A model generated the notes under the pieces. The model was not told the origin of the DNA. It was given only the letters and a program-made list of their open reading frames with translations, and ran no database searches. From Streptomyces inusitatus (GTDB lineage: Bacteria; Actinomycetota; Actinomycetes; Streptomycetales; Streptomycetaceae), in contig NZ_BMWG01000009.1 in assembly GCF_014651115.1 (NCBI RefSeq), positions 188,042-250,040 of the forward strand: a stretch of 61,999 bases of DNA. Direction: 5' to 3'. The position numbers and the translations under genes are program-made. Shown one piece after another: positions 42,853-50,900 of the stretch. Numbering within the stretch: the stretch's first letter is position 1; every line of letters begins with the position of its first letter.

Positions 42853-44148
42853 GCGGCCTATCCGCTGGCCGGCGGCGACCTGCTGCCCGGCGCGGACGGT
42901 GAGGGCCGACAGATGCGCGTACTGGCTGTACCTTCCGTCGGTGTGCCGGACGACGATCTGGTAGCCGTACGCGCCCGCCCAGCCGGCCGAGACGATGCGG
43001 CCGGAGGCCACCGCCTTGACGGAGGTGCCGGTGGGTACGGGGAAGTCGACCCCCGTGTGGTAGCCGCTGGACCAGGAGGAGCCGGTCTGGCGGTACGCGG
43101 TGCCGGTGGAGCCGTCGACGGGGGCGCTCATGCGTGCCGTGCGGCCGGTGGCCCGGTTGTCGCTGACGCGCTTGGTCTCGGGCTTGGCCTGCTGTCTGGG
43201 CTGCGGCTTGGCCTGCTGCTTGGCCTGCTGCCTCGGCTGCGGTTTCGCCTGCCGCTCGGTCTGCTGCTTCGCGGGCGCGGCGGCGGCCTGCTTCTTCGGG
43301 GCCTGCTGCTTGAGCCCCGGCCCGCCCCGGGGGGTCTCCTGCTTCGGGTCGGGCTTCTTGAGGTCGGTGCCCGCGGGCGGGCTCGGCGGAGGGGTCCGCT
43401 TCTTCGAGGGCTTGGGCGTCTCCCGGGCCTTCGTCGGCGCGGGCGTCCTGGCGTCCGCCCTGGGGGCGTCCATCCGGATGACGAGCCGCTGGCCCGGGTG
43501 GATCAGATCGGGGTCGGAGCCGACCGTCGTACGGTTCTGCGCGTACAGCTTCGGCCAGCCGCCCCGGACGTCCTTCTTGGCGGCGATCTTGGAGAGGGAG
43601 TCGCCCGCGGCGACCGTGTACCCCTCGCGCTGGGTGGGGACCGAGGTGGGCGACGCCGCCTTCTGCGGGGCGGACCGGGCCGGGGCCGTCGTCGCGGGCC
43701 CCCGGCGCTCGCCCTGGGCGCGCTGGCCGCCGGCGCGGTCCGTGTCCGCCCGCCGATCGGCCCGGTCCTCGCCGCGCGTGAGACCGGCGCCGGCCGAGCA
43801 GTTGGGCCAGGCGTCCGGGCCCTGGCCCTCAAGGACCCGCTCGGCGATGGCTATCTGCTGGTCGCGGCTGGCGAGATCGGCGCGCGGGGCGTACTCCCGG
43901 CCGCCGTACGCCTCCCAGGTGGACTGGCTGAACTGGAGTCCGCCGAAGTAGCCGTTACCCGTATTGATCTTCCACTGGCTGGTGGATTCGCAGGCCGCGA
44001 CCTTCTCCCAGGCGTCCGACGAGGCCGCGTTCGCCGAGCCCGCCCCGACGAGCGGCAGGGCTATGCCCGCGCCGCCCGCGGTGAGGGTGAGAGAGGCACG
44101 ATTGAAACGGCTCGGCTGGTACTTGCGGTGCCGACCGGTTGCGGTCAT
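42733..44148 (-). CDS. rpfD: Resuscitation-promoting factor with LysM and M23 peptidase domains (RpfD-like)
   Basis: A 471-residue secreted peptidoglycan hydrolase. Signal segment (about 15-41), transglycosylase domain (42-120) with catalytic E54 in AACESTSQW and a Cys53-Cys117 pair, LysM (about 176-225; YTVAAGDSLSKIA), a Gln/Lys/Pro-rich linker of about 110 residues, and a C-terminal M23 metallopeptidase with HTGVDFPVPTG and GPHLHFEV zinc ligands. It can thus cut both glycan and peptide bonds. The domain order matches S. coelicolor RpfD, by recall. Start 44148 has GGGGAG with good spacing. No ydaO-type riboswitch was recognised upstream. Confidence 0.93.
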   Translation of the reverse strand: MTATGRHRKYQPSRFNRASLTLTAGGAGIALPLVGAGSANAASSDAWEKVAACESTSQWKINTGNGYFGGLQFSQSTWEAYGGREYAPRADLASRDQQIAIAERVLEGQGPDAWPNCSAGAGLTRGEDRADRRADTDRAGGQRAQGERRGPATTAPARSAPQKAASPTSVPTQREGYTVAAGDSLSKIAAKKDVRGGWPKLYAQNRTTVGSDPDLIHPGQRLVIRMDAPRADARTPAPTKARETPKPSKKRTPPPSPPAGTDLKKPDPKQETPRGGPGLKQQAPKKQAAAAPAKQQTERQAKPQPRQQAKQQAKPQPRQQAKPETKRVSDNRATGRTARMSAPVDGSTGTAYRQTGSSWSSGYHTGVDFPVPTGTSVKAVASGRIVSAGWAGAYGYQIVVRHTDGRYSQYAHLSALTVRAGQQVAAGQRIGRSGSTGNSSGPHLHFEVRTGPGYGSDVDPLAYLRAGGVSI

Positions 44149-44474
44149 GTGAGTCTCCCCCACGGAACAGTCTTGTTACATGACGAATAGGTCACGTCCA
44201 GCGGTCAACCTAAGTGCTCGAATTAGGCGGTGACAAGGGCTCATCGCGGGCGCACTGCGGCATATGCGATCGCCCGACACGCCCGCGACACGCCGTGCCC
44301 GCGCCGCGACACGCCGTCGCCCGAGGTGGCGGTGCGGGGCTTCCGGCCAGGCCGGGAATCGCCGTCCCCTTGACCCATCAGGACGAGTTCCAGGATTCCG
44401 GAATGCACGCGGGCGCACGGCACTTGAAGATCATTGAAGGAAACGAACTCGCAACACACAGCCAGGAGCACATG
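44149..44474. other. Divergent promoter region between rpfD and gnd
   Basis: About 326 bases without a gene. ATTCCGGAAT (44395-44404) is a perfect ten-base palindrome near a TTGACC (44370-44375) that could be the gnd -35 with a weak -10 (CAGGAT). On the rpfD side a TTGACC is present but no convincing -10 follows. Confidence 0.4.
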
Positions 44475-45917
44475 ATGAGTGGAACAGCCCAGATCGGTGT
44501 CACCGGACTCGCGGTGATGGGCCGCAACCTCGCCCGCAACTTCGCTCGCAACGGCTTCACCGTCGCCGTGCACAACAGGACCGCGGCCCGCACCCGGGCG
44601 CTGGTGGAGGAATTCGGCTCGGAGGGATCCTTCGTGGCGGCCGAGTCGGCCGAGGAGTTCGTGGCCGCGCTGGAGCGCCCCCGCCGACTGGTGATCATGG
44701 TCAAGGCGGGAGAGCCGACGGACGCGGTGATCGAGGAGTTCGCGCCGCTGCTGGAGGAGGGCGACGTCATCATCGACGGCGGCAACGCCCACTTCGCCGA
44801 CACCCGCCGCCGGGAGAAGGAGCTGCGCGAGCGCGGCATCCACTTCGTGGGCGTGGGCATCTCGGGCGGCGAGGAGGGCGCGCTGCACGGCCCGAGCATC
44901 ATGCCGGGTGGTTCGTCCCAGTCGTACGAATCGCTCGGACCGCTGCTGGAGAAGATCGCGGCGAAGGCCCCCGACGGCACTCCCACCGTGGCCCACATCG
45001 GCCCGGACGGCGCGGGCCACTTCGTGAAGATGGTGCACAACGGCATCGAGTACGCCGATATGCAGCTGATCGCCGAGGCGTACCACCTGCTGCGCTCGGT
45101 CGCCGGGTACTCGCCCGCGCGGATCGCGGAGACCTTCCGCACCTGGAACACCGGCCGGCTCGACTCGTATCTGATCGAGATCACCGCGGAGGTGCTGGCC
45201 CACACGGACGCCGCGACCGGCAAGCCGTTCGTGGACATCGTCACCGACCAGGCGGAGCAGAAGGGCACGGGCCGCTGGACCGTGCAGATCGCGCTCGACC
45301 TCGGAGTACCGGTCTCCGGCATCGCGGAGGCGGTCTTCGCCCGTTCGGTCTCCGGCCACGAGGAGCTGCGCGCCGCCTCGCGCGGGCTGCCGGGGCCGGT
45401 TCCGGCGGCTCTGGACGAGGCGGAGGCCGAGCGGTTCGCCGCCCGGGTGGAGCAGGCGCTCTACGCCTCCAAGATCGTGTCGTACACCCAGGGCTTCCAC
45501 CAGATCCAGGCGGGCAGCGAGGAGTACGGCTGGGACGTCGACCTCGGCTCGGTGGCCTCGCTCTGGCGGGCGGGCTGCATCATCCGGGCCGCCTTCCTGG
45601 ACCGGATCAGGGGTGCGTACGACGCCCGGCCCGAGCTGCCGAGCCTGCTCTCGGACAAGGGTTTCGCGGACGAGATCGGGGCGGCCCAGGACGACTGGCG
45701 CGAGGTGGTCGCCACCGCCGCCCGGCAGGGTGTGCCCACGCCGGGCTTCGCGGCCTCCCTCGCGTACTACGACGCCCTGCGCGCGGAGCGGCTGCCCGCG
45801 GCGCTCACCCAGGGGCAGCGGGACTTCTTCGGCGCGCACACCTACCGGCGGACCGACCGGGAGGGCTCGTTCCACACCCTCTGGGGCGGTGACCGCTCGG
45901 AGGTCTCCACCGGCTGA
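44475..45917 (+). CDS. gnd: 6-phosphogluconate dehydrogenase, decarboxylating
   Basis: A 480-residue pentose phosphate pathway enzyme converting 6-phosphogluconate to ribulose 5-phosphate with reduction of NADP. The N-terminal GVTGLAVMGRNLARNFARNGF binds nucleotide, followed by VHNRT (Arg favouring NADP). Family signature residues are IIDGGNAHFADT, GVGISGGEEGALHGPSIMPGG, HFVKMVHNGIEYADMQLI and KGTGRWT. ATG 44475 is six bases after AGGAG and is preferred to ATG 44472. Length is canonical for the dimeric long form. Confidence 0.96.
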   Translation: MSGTAQIGVTGLAVMGRNLARNFARNGFTVAVHNRTAARTRALVEEFGSEGSFVAAESAEEFVAALERPRRLVIMVKAGEPTDAVIEEFAPLLEEGDVIIDGGNAHFADTRRREKELRERGIHFVGVGISGGEEGALHGPSIMPGGSSQSYESLGPLLEKIAAKAPDGTPTVAHIGPDGAGHFVKMVHNGIEYADMQLIAEAYHLLRSVAGYSPARIAETFRTWNTGRLDSYLIEITAEVLAHTDAATGKPFVDIVTDQAEQKGTGRWTVQIALDLGVPVSGIAEAVFARSVSGHEELRAASRGLPGPVPAALDEAEAERFAARVEQALYASKIVSYTQGFHQIQAGSEEYGWDVDLGSVASLWRAGCIIRAAFLDRIRGAYDARPELPSLLSDKGFADEIGAAQDDWREVVATAARQGVPTPGFAASLAYYDALRAERLPAALTQGQRDFFGAHTYRRTDREGSFHTLWGGDRSEVSTG

Positions 45918-45944
45918 CCGGGTCCGGGTCCTCCCCGCTCAGGC

Positions 45945-46136
45945 TCAGACCGGGCCCGGGACGGGCTCCGGCTCCGGCGAGGGCCCCGGCCCGGGGTCCG
46001 GCGGCGTCGGCACCGGGTCCGGCGGCACGGGCGGCGGCGACGGGGTCGGCACCGGACCGGGCAGCGGCCCGGGCGGGGGAACCGGCTGCCCGGGCCCCGG
46101 CGGGGGCGCGGGCGGCACGGGGAGCGGCTGAGTCAT
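45945..46136 (-). CDS. 63-residue proline-rich protein
   Basis: ATG 46136 follows GGAGGTCAGGG, a strong ribosome binding site. The product starts MTQPLPVPPAPPPGPGQP and is then almost entirely Pro, Gly, Pro-x-Pro, Glu and Val, ending PVPGPV. More than half of the residues are proline. No domain, signal or cysteine. Expression would rely heavily on EF-P. It is convergent with gnd and follows the GNAT gene by about 75 bases on the same strand. It may be a genuine small protein or a translated low-complexity tract. Confidence 0.5.
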   Translation of the reverse strand: MTQPLPVPPAPPPGPGQPVPPPGPLPGPVPTPSPPPVPPDPVPTPPDPGPGPSPEPEPVPGPV

Positions 46137-46210
46137 CCCTGACCTCCAGGGTTCACGGGCGTGCACTCCCACTCTCCCGCCGTCCGCGCTCCCCCGCGCG
46201 CGGACCCCGG

Positions 46211-46564
46211 TCACCACAGGTGCGGTTCGGCCCTCAGCCGCCGCTTCGCCTCCTCGACCAGCCCGGCGGGCGCCGCGGGAGCCTCCGCCGGATGCCGCTC
46301 GGCCCAGGCCGCCGCGTACGGGCAGAGCGGCACCACCGGGACGCCCTCGCCCGCGGCGATCCGGTAGAACTCGCGCACCAGGGAGCCGGCGATGCCCTTC
46401 CCCTCGTGCTCCGCCTCCACCACCGTGTGCACGGCGACCAGGGCCGCGGGCTCGGAGTCCAGGACGAAGTAGGCGATCCGCCCGGTGACCTCCCCGCCCT
46501 CGTACGCCTCCAGCAGACCCTTCGCCCGGTCGTCTCGGATGTCGAACGCTGAGATGTCTGGCAT
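46211..46564 (-). CDS. GNAT family N-acetyltransferase (YjdJ-type)
   Basis: A 117-residue small acetyltransferase. The acetyl-CoA signature is present as VVEAEHEGKGIAGSLVREFYRIAAGEGVPVVPLCPYAAAW, and ALVAVHTVV gives the central strand. Compact single-domain proteins of this type are common; the acceptor is unknown. Start 46564 gives MPDISAFDIRDD. It lies 46 bases downstream of panD on the same strand. Confidence 0.88.
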   Translation of the reverse strand: MPDISAFDIRDDRAKGLLEAYEGGEVTGRIAYFVLDSEPAALVAVHTVVEAEHEGKGIAGSLVREFYRIAAGEGVPVVPLCPYAAAWAERHPAEAPAAPAGLVEEAKRRLRAEPHLW

Positions 46565-46610
46565 GACGGCATCCTCCCCCGATCCGCCGCCGAGCGCTCG
46601 CCCTGCCCGG

Positions 46611-47027
46611 TCAGACCACGGCGTGCGGACTGCGCAGGGTGTCGCTCCCGGGCACGGGCTCGGACGCGTCGGAGCCGAGCGCGACGATCCGGTTGCCGGC
46701 GTCGACATGAACGGCACGGGGCACCAGCGACCGTGCCTCGGCGTCGTCGACCTGCGCGTAGCTGATCAGGATCACCAGATCCCCGGGGTGTACGAGGTGC
46801 GCCGCCGCCCCGTTGATCCCAATGACACCGGAGCCGCGCTCGCCCTCGATGACATAGGTCTCCAGCCGTGCGCCATTGGTGATGTCCACGATGTGCACCA
46901 GCTCACCCGGCAGCAGGTCCGCCGCCTCCATCAGCTCCGCGTCGATGGTGACCGAGCCGACGTAGTGCAGATCGGCCTGGGTCACGGTGGCACGGTGGAT
47001 CTTCGACTTGAACATGGTGCGCAGCAC
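46611..47027 (-). CDS. panD: Aspartate 1-decarboxylase
   Basis: A 138-residue proenzyme that makes beta-alanine for pantothenate and CoA. The self-cleavage site is Gly24-Ser25 in YVGSVTID, which generates the pyruvoyl cofactor. Other family segments are MFKSKIHRATVTQADLHY, DITNGARLETYVIEGERGSG and GAAAHLVHPGDLVILISYA. The GTG start at 47027 follows AGGAG with seven-base spacing. A TAGAGT -10-like element lies about 65 bases upstream. It sits at the junction with an accessory region. Confidence 0.95.
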   Translation of the reverse strand: MLRTMFKSKIHRATVTQADLHYVGSVTIDAELMEAADLLPGELVHIVDITNGARLETYVIEGERGSGVIGINGAAAHLVHPGDLVILISYAQVDDAEARSLVPRAVHVDAGNRIVALGSDASEPVPGSDTLRSPHAVV

Positions 47028-47149
47028 GGCGGTACTCCTGTGATCTAGGCTCCCTGCCTGCGTTCTAGCAGGTCAAGTGCGGTCCCCATACTCTACAACG
47101 GGCCGTGTGCCCGGACAGCGTCCCGCAGGTTCTCAGGACTCCTGACCGA

Positions 47150-47320
47150 CACGCCGCCGACGACGGGTCACCGGGTGTGCCCGCCGACGGCGTCACCACA
47201 GGCGTCTACGCCCACGTCCGGCTCCGCCTCCAGCGTCAAGCCATCGACACCCTGGGGGATGCCCTCGGCAGCGGGAACGATGACCCTGACGACCCACCCG
47301 CCGCAGTCGTAGTCCGCTGA
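47150..47320 (+). pseudogene. C-terminal remnant of a tyrosine-type integrase
   Basis: The frame encodes TTGVYAHVRLRLQRQAIDTLGDALG followed by an acidic tail ending PPAAVVVR. The TxxYAHVRLRLQR-type segment is the characteristic end of actinobacterial phage and ICE integrases, where the Tyr is the recombination nucleophile. Everything upstream of it, including the Arg/His catalytic box, is missing. It marks an old integration border beside the toxin cassette. Confidence 0.6.
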
Positions 47321-47339
47321 TGTTGCCGTCAAGACACCC

Positions 47340-47375
47340 AAAAGCCCCACCGACGCCATTGCCGGTAGGGCTTTT
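47340..47375. terminator. Bidirectional rho-independent terminator
   Basis: AAAAGCCCCACCG (47340-47352) pairs with CGGTAGGGCTTTT (47363-47375) with one mismatch and a ten-base loop, flanked by A and T runs on the two strands. It lies between the integrase remnant and the immunity-gene stop, so it can end transcription from both sides. Confidence 0.85.
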
Positions 47376-47392
47376 GAGTTCACACTTCTAGG

Positions 47393-47878
47393 CTATGCCC
47401 GTGGAATCAGAAGAACGTTCTGGGCGCCACCTTCTGAGAGCCATTCCTCGGATTCGTGGAACTCCACAAGTTCACGAACCGAGACCCGAACGTCCGGATC
47501 GGCAGCCCGAATAGCTTCATTGAAGGAATTTACTGCCGCAGGACCAGCATGGGTCAGGATCAGCAGGACGTTCCCACTCTGATCCTGAGGGATGGAAAGA
47601 AGTTCCCTGGACGCATCGGCCACTCCCTGACCGAGGACCGAATGAGGGAAGCGACCCAAAGCGGCGTGCGCCGCCTGGTAGGCCCCGTAATCCTCCTCAG
47701 CCTTCAAGGAAGAAACGATCGCAGCGACACCAGAGGGACCTTCACTTCCAGTCACTGAATCGGCCAGCTCGACGTACCGATTCCAGCGGCGCTCAGCTTC
47801 TCCGGGCGGGGTGACCTCGTCATCGTCTTGCACTAGGTCACCGCACTCCACAATCTCTACTTTCCAGTCTGACGACAC
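47393..47878 (-). CDS. Putative immunity protein of the RHS toxin
   Basis: A 161-residue soluble acidic protein of no family I recognise (MSSDWKVEIVECGDLV onwards, ending QNVLLIPRA), without signal or membrane segment. It starts (GTG) 33 bases after the stop of the RHS toxin gene, on the same strand and in what looks like a lower-GC stretch shared with the toxin tip. Position, size and acidic character are what immunity genes show in polymorphic toxin loci. The assignment is by context only. Confidence 0.6.
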   Translation of the reverse strand: MSSDWKVEIVECGDLVQDDDEVTPPGEAERRWNRYVELADSVTGSEGPSGVAAIVSSLKAEEDYGAYQAAHAALGRFPHSVLGQGVADASRELLSIPQDQSGNVLLILTHAGPAAVNSFNEAIRAADPDVRVSVRELVEFHESEEWLSEGGAQNVLLIPRA

Positions 47879-47911
47879 GCGAGTCCCATTTCGTTCCGTA
47901 CGATTTCCTAG

Positions 47912-50900
47912 CTAGGGGTTTTGCCCTGACGCCCACTTCCGAAGGGCCTTGTTCTGACTAAGACTCATCCACATTTCCGTGATCGCCTCGTCATACTTAT
48001 TGCCGAACCGGGAGCGAATATCATCCACGTCCATCTGCATAGCGCCCCGGAAGTCGCCGCCATCTATCAGCTCCTTCTGCCTCATGCGCCACGCCTGCGA
48101 CTCAAGAGAGGATCCTGTGCTGTAAACGGCACGATGGTCAGCATAATCCATCCGAATCGACGGCCCACTGTACTTGCTGAGAGGACTGGACGAATTGGCA
48201 GGAATGTGATTGATCTCGTTTCCTGCCCCTGCAGGTTGCAGGTTTCCGTATTTCCCGCCGTTCGCGCTACTACAATTGTGAACGAGGACCGGAGTGGCCC
48301 CAGCCAGCACATAGTACGCGTGCACACCCGAAATAGTCAGGTCATGCGTACGCTGCTGCTTCTCGAAGAAGCGCTGCCCCGTCAGTTCGACCCGCTCCCC
48401 CTGCGGGGTGTGGAGCTCCATACCTGGGCGGAGGTCGCCGGCGCCGATCCACTTCTGCTCGGACTCCACCCAGAACGGGTGGTTGACCGTGGACACGAGG
48501 GAGGAGGCGCCCTTGGTGGTGGTGACTGTGAGGTCGACGAATTCCTTGTCGTCCTCGGTGACGATTGTGCCGACGACCTCGCGGACGACGTTCTCGCCCG
48601 TCTCCGGGTCGGTCGTCAGGATCTTGTCGCCCAGCTCGACGTCTTCGATCTTCTTTTTACCGCCACCGGCCAGCAGGACCATGGTGCCTGGCAGGAAACT
48701 GTGTTTCTTCGGGCAGGAAGAAACTTCCTCGGCCAGTGCGTCCTCGGCCTTTTTGAGTTCCCTCTTGGCCTGTTTGCCCTTGCCGATGGCATCCCAGAGG
48801 TCAGGCAGAAGATCTATCGCCTTGAAGATCTTGTTGGCTTTCCAAAAGGCCTTGGCGGCCGCTCCGGCGAGTGTGACGGCAAGCTCTGCGGCAGCCATGC
48901 CGCAGGTACCTATGCCTGGATTGGAGAGGCAGTCCTCCACCGCACTGATTCCGGCGATGTCCTTGACCAGCTCGACGATTTCCTCGACGACCTCGGCGGG
49001 GGCGGACTCCGCGATGGTCGCGTTGGCCTGGGCCATATGGACTCGACGCTGTGCCGGCGAGGGGTTATGCGACTTCTTGCTGTTGTTGTCCTTCGCCCGT
49101 GTGTCGAAGCCACCCTTGCCGTTCGGCGTGCAGGAGATCTCCCCCAGGCCGCACTCCGCGGGGGCCAGACCCAGTGGGTCGGAGAAGGTGACCGGCGAAT
49201 TATTGCCGTAGGCGTAGCCGTTCATCTGCTGCGCGTTGGCGTAGTCGATGAGCGGGTCGACGGAGATGAACTTTCCGAGTGCCGGATCGTACTCCCGCGC
49301 CCCCAGATGGGTCAGGCTGGTGGATTTGTCCATCGTGCCGCCGACGAATCCCTTGGTGCCGGGCCATGCCGTGGCAGGGTCGGCGCCCCGGGCATTGCCG
49401 TACGGGTCGAAGCGGCGCTTGGTCGCTGTTCCCGTCACCGCGTCGACGGCCAGGTCGCCGGTGCCGTGGTGGTCGGACGAGAGGAAGGTGACCTTCTGGT
49501 CGTTCTTCCGGACGGCGACTGTCTGGCCGGCGTGCGAGTAGTAACGGGTGGCTTCGACCGTGGTGCTGCCGGCCGGCTGGTGCAGTTCCATGCCGGGCAG
49601 ATAGACGGTCGTGCCCTTGGCGTCCTTGCCCAGGATCCGGCCGCCACCGGCGTCATAGAGATACGACGTCTCCCACGCCTCGTCGTTCGGGGTGGTCTTG
49701 TCGTCGGGGTGAGCGACCTTGTCCAGCTTCCCCTCGATGCCCCAGGAGAGGGTGGAAGTGTCACCGCCGATGTTCCGCGAGGTCATATTGCCCGCGGTGT
49801 CATAGCCGTAGGTGTTGTGCCGGTCGCCGTTGGGGGTCGTGGTCGTCACTTTGGTGACGGCGTGCGGACCGGCCTCCGGTCCCTCACCGTAGGTGAAGGT
49901 CCGCTTGACGTCCTTGGCGGAGTCCAGCCCGGTGTCGTGGGTGGTGTCCTCCGTGCGGTTGCCGATGGCGTCGGTCCGGTAGGACTTCCAGTACGCGGCG
50001 GGTCCGCCGAGCGCCGAGGCGCCGGGGGCGGCTGTACAGGCGGACGGCCGGGAGCCGTCCACCGGAGCGGTGGTGCCGACCGTGCCCGAGCCCTTGGCCG
50101 TGGTGGCGTCGGACAGCGGGGTCCACGCCTCGGAGAGGCGCTGGTTGCTGTCGTAGCGGAAGCACTGGACGTCCGGGCCGGCCGGGTCGCCTCCGGTCTC
50201 CGCCATCGCGAGGACGTTGCCGTTGTGGTCGTAGGAGTATCCGGTGTCCTTCGCGGGGCCGGTGGTCGAGCCCGCGATGTCCACCAGGGCGCGCGAGATC
50301 CGCTTGGTGCCGGTCTCGTACTGGAAGGTGTTCCAGATCTTCTTGCCGCCGGTGTTCTGCTCGTACTGGAGCAGTTCACTGGTCGGTGACCAGATGGTGC
50401 TGGTGATGTAGGGAGTGCTGCCGGTGAGAGTGGTGGGACGCTGGAGCTCGTCGTAGCCGTGGAACAGGGCTTCGGCCGGGAGGCCGCCCGCCGCCGGGAG
50501 CCCGGTGCTCTGGAGCGTGCCGTCTCTGTTGTAGCTGTGGCCGTAGTCGTAGACGCCGGCCAGCTTCCCCTGGGAAGCCGGTACGACATATCTGGTCGTC
50601 ACCGGACGGTAGAGCGTGTCGAAGTCCTGGACGATCTGACCGAAGTACTCGGTCGCGCTGGTCCAGCGCAGCGAGGCCCACGGCTTGCCGAGCGCACGGG
50701 CCCGGTCGTACCGCTGCTCGGTGAGCGCCTTGCCGGCCTCGTCACGGGTGAAGGTGGGCCGGCCGAGCTTGTCGTACTCGTTCTTGACGACCGTGTTGCG
50801 GCCCGTGTGCTTGGTCAGGACGACCCGGTCCGCGTCGTCGTACTCCATCACCGTGGTACCGGCGTCCGGGTCGACCGACTTGGTCTTGCGGCCGCGCTGG

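Noticed and set aside
44149..44474. ydaO/c-di-AMP riboswitch upstream of the rpfD-like gene
   Set aside because: Looked for because some streptomycete rpf genes have one; the conserved helices and GAA-type loops were not recognisable and the leader looks short.
48134..50389. 751-residue + strand frame within the RHS gene
   Set aside because: It is antisense to Hint and RHS core motifs and has no family resemblance.
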